The notes under the pieces are model-generated. The model was not told the DNA's origin. It did not search any database and saw nothing but the letters and a program-made list of their open reading frames with translations. A program made the position numbers and the translations under genes. Below are positions 15,308-23,789 of a DNA stretch of 43,521 bases, piece after piece. This stretch comes from Oscillospiraceae bacterium (GTDB lineage Bacteria; Bacillota; Clostridia; Oscillospirales; Ruminococcaceae), in NCBI GenBank assembly GCA_009778065.1, contig WRKM01000025.1:1-43521 (forward strand). Reading direction: 5' to 3'. Positions within the stretch are counted from its first letter, which is position 1; every line of letters starts with the position of its first letter.

Positions 15308-15563
15308 CAATCAAACCCTTTAACCTTTCGCTGACTTCTGTTATTGTATAGGTTTTTGCACCGGAAAGCCTGCCTGCTTCGGCAGAGAGTAATTTTTCCC
15401 TTAAATCCAACATTTCTTCGCGGTATTTATACGCTTCAATGCTCATGAGAACTAAATCTCCCTCACCATTTTTGGTTAGAAAGACAGGCTCTTGCCTTTC
15501 CTTGCACAATGCGGAAATAGTATTGTATTCATTACGAAGCGCAGTTGATGGTTTAATTAACAT
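15294..15563 (-). CDS. Phd/YefM-type antitoxin
   Basis: 89 residues from the ATG at 15563, which follows AAGGAG; the longer frame to 15599 has no such site. MLIKPSTALRNEYNTIS-LCKE, EPVFLTKNGEGDLVLMSIEA is the Phd/YefM DNA-binding domain. The C-terminal helix that wraps the toxin follows (about 55-89). The stop overlaps the toxin start by 14 bp, so translation is coupled. By family knowledge the antitoxin neutralises the toxin and represses the operon. Confidence 0.87.
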   Translation of the reverse strand: MLIKPSTALRNEYNTISALCKERQEPVFLTKNGEGDLVLMSIEAYKYREEMLDLREKLLSAEAGRLSGAKTYTITEVSERLKGLIDGSV

Positions 15564-15686
15564 ATAAATTCTCCTTCCTGTTGATATTATTATAATCATA
15601 TTATATCATTATTATTTGCAAAAAGCAAGCATTTTATAATAAAATATATAAATCCCTGTTGAATACAGGCTTTTTGCGGTTACCGC

Positions 15687-15745
15687 TTGACTTTTTATGC
15701 CCTTTTTGTTATAATGCTAAAAAAAGAAATGAGTAACGAGGTGGG
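15687..15745 (+). promoter_or_regulatory. Promoter-leader cassette, copy A (before regulator 1)
   Basis: TTGACT (15687-15692), 17 bases, TATAAT (15710-15715), then GAAATGAGTAACGAGGTGGG (15726-15745), which contains the ribosome binding site. The last 20 bases are identical in copies B (18017-18036) and C (20235-20254). The ATG inside the leader opens a seven-codon frame (MSNEVGT) whose stop overlaps the regulator start (ATGA). Confidence 0.85.
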
Positions 15746-15748
15746 AAC

Positions 15749-16492
15749 ATGATTAAAATAGCGATTTGTGATGATAATTCAACTGCATTAGAGAATATCA
15801 AAAAAATTCTTGAAGAGTTTTTCACACAACAAAACCACGAGGTTGGTATACATTCTTTCGCAAGCGGGGGTAGTTTAATTGATTCTCACGATAACGAAAA
15901 GTTTGACGTGATTTTTTTGGATATTGATATGCCGGAAATGACAGGCTTCAATGTAGCACAAAAACTCCGTGATAATTTTTGTAACAGCTTTATTATTTTT
16001 GTAACAAGTCACTGCGAAATGGTGTATGAAAGTTTCGACTTTCGCCCTTTTCACTTTATTCAAAAAAATGAGTATAACGAAATTTTTAAACAAAATATGC
16101 TTGGTGTAGTGAAAAAATTAATGCTCCATATGAGGCAAAATGACAAAATAATTCTTGAAGATGAAAATAAGATAAAACACGTAATATTCATCAGAGATAT
16201 TTTTTACTTAGAGAGTAATAGGCATTACATCAAATATCATACATCGAAAAGGGTGTCGCCATTTCAAATTCGGGAAAATATGAGAGATGAAGAGTTAAAA
16301 TATTCAGCATATCATTTTGCACGAATACACAAGCAATTTTTGGTTAATATGCGATATATAAAAGAAATAAGCATGAGTAAAGAAGAAATCGTGTTAGACA
16401 TTGACAGACCTTTTCCTAAACTTCCTATGAGCAGAAAATATAAGAAAGAAGCAGAAGAAAAATATATTCTGTATTTGAGGACAAATCCATGA
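15749..16492 (+). CDS. LytTR-family response regulator 1 (AgrA-like)
   Basis: 247 residues. The receiver domain has Asp8/Asp9, the phosphorylation site Asp58 in DVIFLDIDMPEM and the later VTSH motif. The C-terminal LytTR DNA-binding domain (about 140-240) has FYLESNRHYIKYHT and FARIHKQFLVNMRYI. Such regulators bind pairs of roughly 9-bp direct repeats spaced about two helical turns apart. The stop overlaps the kinase start (ATGA), so the two are co-expressed. Copies of its promoter-leader precede a second regulator and the flagellin. Confidence 0.92.
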   Translation: MIKIAICDDNSTALENIKKILEEFFTQQNHEVGIHSFASGGSLIDSHDNEKFDVIFLDIDMPEMTGFNVAQKLRDNFCNSFIIFVTSHCEMVYESFDFRPFHFIQKNEYNEIFKQNMLGVVKKLMLHMRQNDKIILEDENKIKHVIFIRDIFYLESNRHYIKYHTSKRVSPFQIRENMRDEELKYSAYHFARIHKQFLVNMRYIKEISMSKEEIVLDIDRPFPKLPMSRKYKKEAEEKYILYLRTNP

Positions 16493-17811
16493 GTGTAGTT
16501 TTATGGAATATGTTTGAGATATTAGTCAATTTGTATCAAGGAATTATTATATCATATTTTACGTTTAGTTTTTTGAGGAGAGACGAAACGAAAGATTATC
16601 ATAAATCTTCAGGGGTGGTTTGCGGTATTGTTTTGGCAATTATTATTACAATTATGAATTCTGTTATCGTATTTGAAAGTTTCGGTTTTATGATGTTTGT
16701 TGTCCTCGTCTTTTTATATACTCTTATATTTTTAGAGGGTTCATTATTGAGGAAGTTATTCGCATCGTTATTTCCATTTGTGATAATTGCAATAGTTTCA
16801 AGTTTCTTTATCAACTTCTTCTCGGTTTTATCTAATAAATCGTTATCAGAATTACTATTAGCCACGCCTAATTTCTATAGATTTGCTTGCTTACTTACCG
16901 TTCAGCTTTTTATAGCGTATTTTTTACTGACGACATTAAACTCGTTGAAGAAAAAATGTAATTTATACAAATCGGAATGGCTTTTAATATTCACAATTCT
17001 TATAATAAGTATAGTTATTGCATTATTCCTTAATCTTATTGCCTTGGACGATATAATTGACAGAGACCGAAAGTTCATAGTGCTGTCTATTATAGGGCTT
17101 GCGGTCATGAATCTTGTTACTTATTATTTAGTTGTAAATCTAAGTGCTAAGAACATTGCGGTGAAAGAAAATGAGTTGTTGAAATTTCAGCAAGCATATG
17201 AACAGCAGTATATTAGTAACGCAAAACTTGAATACGAAACAATTATGAAATTAAAACATGACTTCAAAAATAATTATGCCGTTATATATGCCTTATTGCT
17301 TGATAATAACACAGAAAAAGCACTACATCATATTGAACAGAATATAGATAGAATAAATTCCATAAACTCTTATATCGAAACAAATAATGATATTGTAAAT
17401 GCAATTATTAACATAAAAGTTACTTTGGCAAAGACACTGGGAATACAGGTGTCATGCTTATCCGTTTCTGATTTTTCGGGTATAGATGACAGCGATTTAT
17501 GTGATTTGTTAAGCAATATGTTTGAAAATGCCATAACTGCTTGTGTCAAGATGAAAAACGAAAACGTCAGAAAGCAAATTTATCTTAAAATTTCTTCTAA
17601 CGACTTACGATACACTTTTAGCATGAAAAATACTGTATTTGATTCGGTTTTTACAAGCAATCCCGATTTGATGACAACAAAAAGCGACAAAGAAAATCAT
17701 GGCTACGGAACGAAAATTATTCGTTCTGTAGCAACAAAATACGATGGACAATGTGACTTTTATGAAGAGGATAATTTTTTCTGCTGTACAGTCACTTTGA
17801 GTAAAAAGTAA
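16489..17811 (+). CDS. GHKL sensor histidine kinase 1 (AgrC-like)
   Basis: 440 residues. About six membrane helices fill residues 1-215, with no extracellular domain of note, as in peptide-sensing AgrC-type kinases. A coiled coil (about 225-255) leads to the phospho-acceptor His257 in KLKHDFKNNY. The HATPase domain has an N box SNMFENAITAC and a G box NHGYGTKII. It should phosphorylate the regulator encoded just upstream. No AgrB- or AgrD-like gene is near, so the signal is not identified. Confidence 0.9.
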   Translation: MSVVLWNMFEILVNLYQGIIISYFTFSFLRRDETKDYHKSSGVVCGIVLAIIITIMNSVIVFESFGFMMFVVLVFLYTLIFLEGSLLRKLFASLFPFVIIAIVSSFFINFFSVLSNKSLSELLLATPNFYRFACLLTVQLFIAYFLLTTLNSLKKKCNLYKSEWLLIFTILIISIVIALFLNLIALDDIIDRDRKFIVLSIIGLAVMNLVTYYLVVNLSAKNIAVKENELLKFQQAYEQQYISNAKLEYETIMKLKHDFKNNYAVIYALLLDNNTEKALHHIEQNIDRINSINSYIETNNDIVNAIINIKVTLAKTLGIQVSCLSVSDFSGIDDSDLCDLLSNMFENAITACVKMKNENVRKQIYLKISSNDLRYTFSMKNTVFDSVFTSNPDLMTTKSDKENHGYGTKIIRSVATKYDGQCDFYEEDNFFCCTVTLSKK

Positions 17812-17866
17812 ACTAAACTATATAGGTTTAACAGCAACTCTGACATTATTTCGGGTTGCTTTTGCA

Positions 17867-17908
17867 TTTCGTGCCTAAGATTAGCATCTTGTGCCAAATC
17901 ACTTGACA
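17867..17908 (+). promoter_or_regulatory. Upstream promoter with direct repeats before regulator 2
   Basis: Two imperfect repeats (CATTTCGTGCC at 17865 and CATCTTGTGCC at 17885, 20 bp apart) end three bases before TTGACA (17903-17908). The following DNA aligns over about 75 bp with the region before the flagellin (20125-20198). A matching -10 is weak (TAAACT). This is a possible LytTR operator; inferred. Confidence 0.45.
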
Positions 17909-17979
17909 TCATAAAGCCAAGTTGTTAAACTTAATAATGAGCATGGAAAGAGGTAATTGTCATGATTTCTTCGGATGAC

Positions 17980-18036
17980 TTGACTTTTTATTTTTTACCT
18001 GTTATAATGTTAAAAAGAAATGAGTAACGAGGTGGG
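17980..18036 (+). promoter_or_regulatory. Promoter-leader cassette, copy B (before regulator 2)
   Basis: TTGACT (17980-17985), 17 bases, TATAAT (18003-18008), and the conserved GAAATGAGTAACGAGGTGGG leader (18017-18036) immediately before ATG 18039. Confidence 0.85.
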
Positions 18037-18038
18037 AC

Positions 18039-18746
18039 ATGATTAAAATAGCAATTTGTGACGATTGCGAGTCTGACGTCAAGCTTATCAGCAAAAGTGT
18101 TAAAATCATTTTTGATAAAATGAATATCAGTTATAACATTAAAACTTTTATCGATGCCGAAGCGTTGCTGCGGGAAAACAAAAAATTTCCTTTTGATGTT
18201 ATTTTCCTCGACATAGATATGCCGCAAATTAACGGAATGGAGGCGGCAACTAAAATAAATGAGCAAAACTGCATTTCGGAAATTGTGTTCGTCACAAACC
18301 ATGATGAACTTGTTTACAAAGCTTTCAGGTTCAAAGCTTTGGGTTTTGTACGAAAAAAGCATATTGAGGAAGAAATCGAAGAAATAATCGAAGTTTTTGT
18401 TGAACATCTCAATCAGAAGCGTAATTTTTTGTTCATTCGTGATTCGGGGGTCGAAAAGAGGATTAGTATAAATGATGTCATATATATGCAAAGTGATGAC
18501 CATTATGTTAATATTTACACTCAGAACAGTAGAGAGTTGGTTCGTAAAAGCCTATCCGATATTGAATCAGAATATGCAGTTTACGGATTTATTCGTGTAC
18601 ATGTACGGTATCTTGTTAACTATAAATACATACACTCTATTGAAAAAAGCGCAGTAATCTTACACAATTGCAAACAATTACCTTTAAGCAGGGGTAAAAT
18701 TCAATCTGTCAAGAACAGTTTTCAATTTTTCTCAAGGATGGTGTGA
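18039..18746 (+). CDS. LytTR-family response regulator 2 (AgrA-like)
   Basis: 235 residues, paralogous to regulator 1. Receiver: MIKIAICDDCES with Asp8/Asp9, phospho-Asp58 in DVIFLDIDMPQI, FVTNHDE, and a KALGFVRK helix. LytTR domain: VIYMQSDDHYVNIYTQN and RVHVRYLVNYKYI. It is preceded by the same leader and ribosome binding site and followed by its own overlapping kinase gene. The two regulators differ enough in the DNA-binding part that their sites may be distinct. Confidence 0.92.
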   Translation: MIKIAICDDCESDVKLISKSVKIIFDKMNISYNIKTFIDAEALLRENKKFPFDVIFLDIDMPQINGMEAATKINEQNCISEIVFVTNHDELVYKAFRFKALGFVRKKHIEEEIEEIIEVFVEHLNQKRNFLFIRDSGVEKRISINDVIYMQSDDHYVNIYTQNSRELVRKSLSDIESEYAVYGFIRVHVRYLVNYKYIHSIEKSAVILHNCKQLPLSRGKIQSVKNSFQFFSRMV

Positions 18747-20104
18747 TGGATATAATCAAATATTTTACAGAGTTATCGGCAACTATTATAGAGAATGTCA
18801 TTATCCTTGAGTTTTTAGGTAAGTTATTCCGATACAAATATCAGGGTTTTAAAAAACATCTTTTCTTCCTTATTGCTTTAGTGCTTTCCACTGCTTATGT
18901 TTCATTTCTTAATTATTTTATGATTTTTGAGGGTTGGTTGGCTTTCATAACAATAGGAGTCTTTGTTTTATATGGAATACAATGTTTAAAGGGCGTAAGG
19001 CTTTACAAGCTATTAACAACATTTTTGCTTTTTACTATAATGATTTGTATAAATGTCTCAACTGCATACTTTTTCTCTATCCTTTTTCAGGAGAACCATA
19101 CCGAATTTATGTCACCTGAAAGTTCTGTCAGAATTTTAGCTTTATTTATAACAAAATTTTCTTTCTTTATTCTTACAAGAATCTTTTTATATATATTTAA
19201 AAAAGATGAACTCGATTTAAGAAAATCTGAATTGATTGCGGTTAGCACTCTGTTTGTTTTATCAACTTCTATTATTATTGTAAACATTGAGATTCAAATC
19301 GGAAGAAATCAAACACTACTTAATTTAATCTCCACTATTTGTGTAATTGCTATAAATATTTTTATTTTTAGTATGACAAGACGAATTTCAAGAGAAAATA
19401 AAAATAAATTAAAAATAGCTTTACAAGAAATGCAAATTTCTGAACAAAAGGATATGATTAAAGATGCCGGCGATTTAAGCAAGGAAATAAAAAAAGCAGA
19501 ACACGATATAAAACACCATTTTATAAGCCTTTTAGGAACATTGGAAGAGAAAAAATACGATGAGGCGAAAGCTTATATTCTTAAATTACTCAAAGAATAC
19601 GAAACAAGTATTTTTAAATATATTTCAATTGAAAACAGTGCAATCAACGGTGTTTTAAATTTCAAAATCGGTCGTTGCCGCGCTAATAATATTGATATAA
19701 AATTAGAAATCGAAACGGGATTCAACGAATTTGATACGATTGATATTTGTGTCCTGCTATCGAATCTTCTTGATAACGCTATTGAAGCGAGTCTTAATAT
19801 TAACAATCCTAAAATTAGCCTAATAATCAAAGAAGCAGAGAATTATCTTTGCTTTTCGGTGAAAAACAGAATATCTCAATCGATTCTCGAAACCAATAAG
19901 CAACTCAAAACAACTAAGAAAGACAAAACAAACCACGGAATAGGGCTTTATTCCGTATCACGGATAGTAAATAAATATGACGGATTACAAAATTTCAGCG
20001 AGAGAAAAGGCTTTTTTATCGCTGATATCCGATTAAAAAAGAAATTATATGACCTCCAAGAACACATAAAAAAGGAATCCGATTACCAAACTCGACAAAA
20101 ATGA
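18746..20104 (+). CDS. GHKL sensor histidine kinase 2 (AgrC-like)
   Basis: About 452 residues. ATG 18746 overlaps the regulator stop (TGATG); GTG 18743 is an alternative. Six or so membrane helices (1-215), a linker helix, phospho-acceptor His253 in KKAEHDIKHHF, N box LSNLLDNAIEAS, and G box NHGIGLYSV. It pairs with regulator 2. The last codons overlap the first of two 13-bp direct repeats that precede the flagellin promoter. Confidence 0.9.
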   Translation: MDIIKYFTELSATIIENVIILEFLGKLFRYKYQGFKKHLFFLIALVLSTAYVSFLNYFMIFEGWLAFITIGVFVLYGIQCLKGVRLYKLLTTFLLFTIMICINVSTAYFFSILFQENHTEFMSPESSVRILALFITKFSFFILTRIFLYIFKKDELDLRKSELIAVSTLFVLSTSIIIVNIEIQIGRNQTLLNLISTICVIAINIFIFSMTRRISRENKNKLKIALQEMQISEQKDMIKDAGDLSKEIKKAEHDIKHHFISLLGTLEEKKYDEAKAYILKLLKEYETSIFKYISIENSAINGVLNFKIGRCRANNIDIKLEIETGFNEFDTIDICVLLSNLLDNAIEASLNINNPKISLIIKEAENYLCFSVKNRISQSILETNKQLKTTKKDKTNHGIGLYSVSRIVNKYDGLQNFSERKGFFIADIRLKKKLYDLQEHIKKESDYQTRQK

Positions 20105-20118
20105 CACCAAACTCGACA
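20085..20118 (+). promoter_or_regulatory. 21-bp-spaced direct repeats, putative LytTR operator
   Basis: ACCAAACTCGACA occurs at 20085-20097 and again, identical, at 20106-20118, a period of exactly 21 bp (two helical turns). It ends six bases before a -35 box. AgrA-type LytTR proteins bind such paired direct repeats just upstream of promoters. Which of the two regulators binds is unknown. Confidence 0.55.
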
Positions 20119-20124
20119 TTGTTA

Positions 20125-20154
20125 TTGACTTTATGAATAAGCCTGTTATATAAT
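20125..20154 (+). promoter_or_regulatory. Upstream flagellin promoter
   Basis: TTGACT (20125-20130), 18 bases, TATAAT (20149-20154), directly behind the 21-bp-spaced repeats. Confidence 0.6.
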
Positions 20155-20197
20155 AAGCATAAAAAGAAGTGACTGCTATAATCCTCTCGGATGCCAC

Positions 20198-20254
20198 TTG
20201 ACTTTTTATGCTTTTTGTTATTATGCTAAAAAAGGAAATGAGTAACGAGGTGGG
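20198..20254 (+). promoter_or_regulatory. Promoter-leader cassette, copy C (before flagellin)
   Basis: TTGACT (20198-20203) with the same TTTTTATG context as copies A and B, but two bases shorter, so the -10 is TATTAT at spacing 15 or TTATGC at 17. It should be weaker. The leader GAAATGAGTAACGAGGTGGG (20235-20254) is intact but no longer sits next to a regulator start. A GTG seven-codon frame and a 16-codon frame (20269-20319, [16 protein letters not shown]) follow before the flagellin. Confidence 0.65.
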
Positions 20255-20324
20255 TAGGTGATTTTAGAATGTTGCATATGATGTCGGAAATGTTGTCGTT
20301 ATTTATTAAACTGAGGTAAGAGAC

Positions 20325-22616
20325 GTGGTTATTCAAAACAATCTAAACGCCATTAACGCTAACAATAGATTAGTAAAGAATACAAAAGGCGTAAAGAAAT
20401 CAACCGAAAAGCTTTCTTCGGGTTTCCGAATAAACCGCTCGTCTGATGATGCGGCGGGACTCGTTGTTTCCGAAAAAATGCGTTCACAAATCAGGGGATT
20501 AGGGCAGGCAATTCGCAATGCTAATGACGGAATCACTCTTATTCAAACGGCTGAAGGCGCGTTAGATGAAATCCATGCAATGTTAGGTCGACTCAAAGAA
20601 ATAAGCGTGCAAGCGGCAAACGCCACATACACAGATGAAGAACGCAGATATTTACAAATGGAAGTCGATAATATTAAAACCGAAATCGACAGAATCGCAG
20701 AAGCAACAGAGTTTAACGGAATAAAACTGCTTGACGGCAGTGCGGGATTCGGTAATTCCGCCAATTTAAGCGGCTCGCTCTATGGAGAATACGGCGCAAC
20801 ATATGGCTCATATCAATTCAACGCTACTTTTAATCAATATATTTCCGTTGCTTCGAGTGTTGTGGGCGTTTCCTTACGTTTTACAACTAATTCAAGCGGT
20901 TTAGGCGGAGAAAATGCGTTTTGGGATTCAACAGGAAAGCAATTAACAATTAACCTCGCTCAAAACGGTAGATATACCGATAATCAAATAAACGAAATTA
21001 TTAAAAACGCAAATGTTACAGAGCAAAATCAAAACGCAACGGCAAGCGTTGATTATAGGTCAGATACCGGTGTTATTCGTGCGGCAAACACCACAATCAC
21101 ATCCACCGTTGCGGGAGTACGCCAGAACATTATTGTTGATTTATTACCGCTTTGTTTTTCTAATCCGAACGAAACAGAGGGTTACGCCGAAAAAATGCGT
21201 CTTACAGCCAATCAATACGGCTCTCATAAAGACACTTTCGGGTTATTTTCGGAAATAAAAATAGTGACAGACACAGAACCCGGCAAAGAAAAAGTAGTCG
21301 TCGATACCCCTGCCAACAGAGGGACATCGGGGGCGAAAATCTCATTACACCTTGCTACGGGAACAGAGTACACAAATCAAGATATTGAACATTTACTTCG
21401 TCAAGCGGGCTTTGATTATACTGTTGAAATGTATGATACCACTGCCCCAAATGGCTTTACAACTGCTTATTTCACAAAAACAGCAGTTACAACAGGGAGC
21501 GGCACAAGCGGCGCAGTAACAGATGGCAGTGACGGTAATTACAAGGAAATGGAAGTTATAACCGGACCGCCTATTCGTGTGCCGCCGTTTGTTTCGTCTA
21601 ACTCAACATATGGTTTTTACGATGGTTTCCATCAGATAAGCATATTAGGCGGTGAAGATGTTTTAATCGGATATATGAATTTTATAAACAGACCATGGAT
21701 AGACAGTAATAATCTATCCGCATATTATTTTGATTTTGTCGAAAAAAACCCTTACACATCGCATTTTACCGCAACATTTGTTGCACCGAACGGTCAAGAA
21801 TTTCATATATCGACTAACGATACAAGATTTCCCGTTAACTGGAAGCCCGGCGAGCCGGAGTATGTTTTAAATATCGCGGGGTTTGGATGTGTTACACTTA
21901 TACGGCATGACAACAGTGCCGGATACGGAGTACAATTTCTTATATCACCGGGCGTGTATTATAACGCTTTAGCGGGAACATACAATTATAATAACTTTAC
22001 TCGTGATTCAGCTTTTGACGGGGAATGGTTAATTTATGTGAATTCCAATTCCGCAACTGAATTAACATATAATTTCTATGGTGGTATTTACGATTCACAA
22101 ACACATTTTGATGCAGGATTTTTCGACTATTCTACCGAAACCATAAAGATAGGGACGTCAGACGGTAAAGGCGTCGGTTTTGAGTCGGGTTTAGGGCATA
22201 ATAATATTCGTTATGATAGAGGGATTGTTCTTCAAGTCGGTGCGAATAATTCTGTTGAGCAGAGGGTATATGTTCATATCAACGATATGAGTTCTGCGTC
22301 AATCGGGGTGTCCGATATTAATATTACAACAATTGAAAACGCTCAAAATTCTATTAATAAAATTGAGGGAGCAATTAGTGTTGTTTCACAGCAGAGGGCT
22401 TCGCTTGGTTCGATGCAGAATCGTCTTGAATATACGGTAAATAATTTAACTACAACAAGCGAGAATTTGCTTGCTTCCGAAAGCCAAATACGTGATACCG
22501 ATATGGCGGCAATGAAGGTTGAACATATTAAACACAGTATTCTGCAACAAGTAGCGCAAACAATGTTAGCACAAGCGAATCATGCTCCGCAGAATGTTTT
22601 GCAGTTGCTGCAATAA
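20325..22616 (+). CDS. fliC: Flagellin with a very large central domain
   Basis: 763 residues, GTG start eight bases after GAGG. The N-terminal D0/D1 part (1-140) is textbook: [62 protein letters not shown]. The C-terminal D1/D0 part (about 665-763) has the usual [10 protein letters not shown] and [13 protein letters not shown], ending NVLQLLQ. Between them lie about 520 residues of Tyr/Asn/Gly/Thr-rich beta-type sequence with no recognised domain, where a basic flagellin has few or none. It would project from the filament surface. No flagellar sigma (sigma-D) promoter is obvious. Instead it carries the LytTR-type leader, so density- or peptide-dependent expression is likely. Confidence 0.93.
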   Translation: MVIQNNLNAINANNRLVKNTKGVKKSTEKLSSGFRINRSSDDAAGLVVSEKMRSQIRGLGQAIRNANDGITLIQTAEGALDEIHAMLGRLKEISVQAANATYTDEERRYLQMEVDNIKTEIDRIAEATEFNGIKLLDGSAGFGNSANLSGSLYGEYGATYGSYQFNATFNQYISVASSVVGVSLRFTTNSSGLGGENAFWDSTGKQLTINLAQNGRYTDNQINEIIKNANVTEQNQNATASVDYRSDTGVIRAANTTITSTVAGVRQNIIVDLLPLCFSNPNETEGYAEKMRLTANQYGSHKDTFGLFSEIKIVTDTEPGKEKVVVDTPANRGTSGAKISLHLATGTEYTNQDIEHLLRQAGFDYTVEMYDTTAPNGFTTAYFTKTAVTTGSGTSGAVTDGSDGNYKEMEVITGPPIRVPPFVSSNSTYGFYDGFHQISILGGEDVLIGYMNFINRPWIDSNNLSAYYFDFVEKNPYTSHFTATFVAPNGQEFHISTNDTRFPVNWKPGEPEYVLNIAGFGCVTLIRHDNSAGYGVQFLISPGVYYNALAGTYNYNNFTRDSAFDGEWLIYVNSNSATELTYNFYGGIYDSQTHFDAGFFDYSTETIKIGTSDGKGVGFESGLGHNNIRYDRGIVLQVGANNSVEQRVYVHINDMSSASIGVSDINITTIENAQNSINKIEGAISVVSQQRASLGSMQNRLEYTVNNLTTTSENLLASESQIRDTDMAAMKVEHIKHSILQQVAQTMLAQANHAPQNVLQLLQ

Positions 22617-22650
22617 GAGAATTAAAATATAAATGCCGTCTCGATAAATT

Positions 22651-23772
22651 TTACTCACCAAAATTTTTCTCCAAGCTCTTTGCTTTTAAAAAGGCATTTA
22701 TAAATCCGTCTAAATCCCCGTCCATGACCGCATTTACATTTCCGACTTCAAACCCCGTCCTGTGGTCTTTCGCCATTGTGTACGGCATAAAGACATATGA
22801 ACGGATTTGCGCCCCCCATGCGATTTGAAGCTGTTCACCTTTTATATCCGAAACTTTGTCTAAATGTTCGCGCTCTTTTATTTCTATCAGCTTTGATTTT
22901 AACATGCGCATGGCGTATTCGCGGTTTTGAGCCTGGCTTCTTTGCGTCTGGCAGGAACAAACTATACCGGTTGGTTTATGTGTAATTCGCACGGCGGAGC
23001 TTGTTTTATTTACCTTTTGACCGCCTGCGCCGCTTGCGCGGTAGGCAACGACCTCTATATCGTCCTCGTTTATTTCAACATGTACGTCTTCATCTATTTC
23101 GGGCATAACCTCAAGGCTCGCAAAACTCGTATGCCGCCGCCCCGAAGAATCGAAAGGCGAAACCCGTACAAGCCTGTGAACCCCGTGCTCGGATTTAAGA
23201 AGACCGTAAACATTTGTACCCTGTATCAGCATAGACGCGCTTTTTATACCCGCTTCTTCTCCGTCAAGATAATCAAGCAACTCGTATTTAAAGTCATGCC
23301 GCTCTGCCCAACGGGTGTACATACGATACAACATTTCTACCCAGTCCATTGCCTCCGTTCCGCCTGCACCCGCGTGTAGAGTTAAAATCGCATTTTTACC
23401 GTCATATTCGCCGGAAAGCAGTGTTGTGAGCTTTTGAGTTAACAGCGCGGCTTTTACTTTTTCGGCGGTTTCTTTAATCTCCGACAGCAGTGAAGCATCC
23501 CCTTCTTCCTCCGCAAGCTCAATCATCGTCTGCACATCCTCATAGTCGCCTTTAAGTTTTAAAAAGGACTCGCGGGTATTTTTGAGACTGCCGAGCCTTA
23601 TGTTTACCGCGCGTGCGTTCTCAGCATCGCCCCAAAAATCAGGCGATATAGTAAGCTCGTCAAGCTCGGCTATTTCTTTTTCCATTTTAGACAGCCCTAA
23701 AGCCTCCGAAAGCTCGTTTATTTCGGGCTTTAAGCTTAAAAGCTCGGCTCTTATTTCATCATATTCAAGCAT
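22651..23772 (-). CDS. prfB: Peptide chain release factor 2
   Basis: 373 residues, GAGGTG before ATG. The GGQ loop ([19 protein letters not shown]) that hydrolyses peptidyl-tRNA and the SPF tripeptide ([12 protein letters not shown]) that recognises UGA/UAA stops identify RF2 rather than RF1. It acts in the ribosomal A site. Most bacterial prfB genes carry an in-frame UGA near codon 25 with a +1 shift. Here that zone reads [20 protein letters not shown] without a stop, so the autoregulatory frameshift is absent. It follows the glycosidase gene by 18 bp on the same strand. Confidence 0.96.
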   Translation of the reverse strand: MLEYDEIRAELLSLKPEINELSEALGLSKMEKEIAELDELTISPDFWGDAENARAVNIRLGSLKNTRESFLKLKGDYEDVQTMIELAEEEGDASLLSEIKETAEKVKAALLTQKLTTLLSGEYDGKNAILTLHAGAGGTEAMDWVEMLYRMYTRWAERHDFKYELLDYLDGEEAGIKSASMLIQGTNVYGLLKSEHGVHRLVRVSPFDSSGRRHTSFASLEVMPEIDEDVHVEINEDDIEVVAYRASGAGGQKVNKTSSAVRITHKPTGIVCSCQTQRSQAQNREYAMRMLKSKLIEIKEREHLDKVSDIKGEQLQIAWGAQIRSYVFMPYTMAKDHRTGFEVGNVNAVMDGDLDGFINAFLKAKSLEKNFGE

Positions 23773-23789
23773 GAAATCACCTCGTTTTA

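Noticed and set aside
15749-20324. A complete Agr system with AgrB and AgrD
   Set aside because: Regulator and kinase pairs are there, but I found no AgrB-like protease or AgrD-like peptide precursor in the window.
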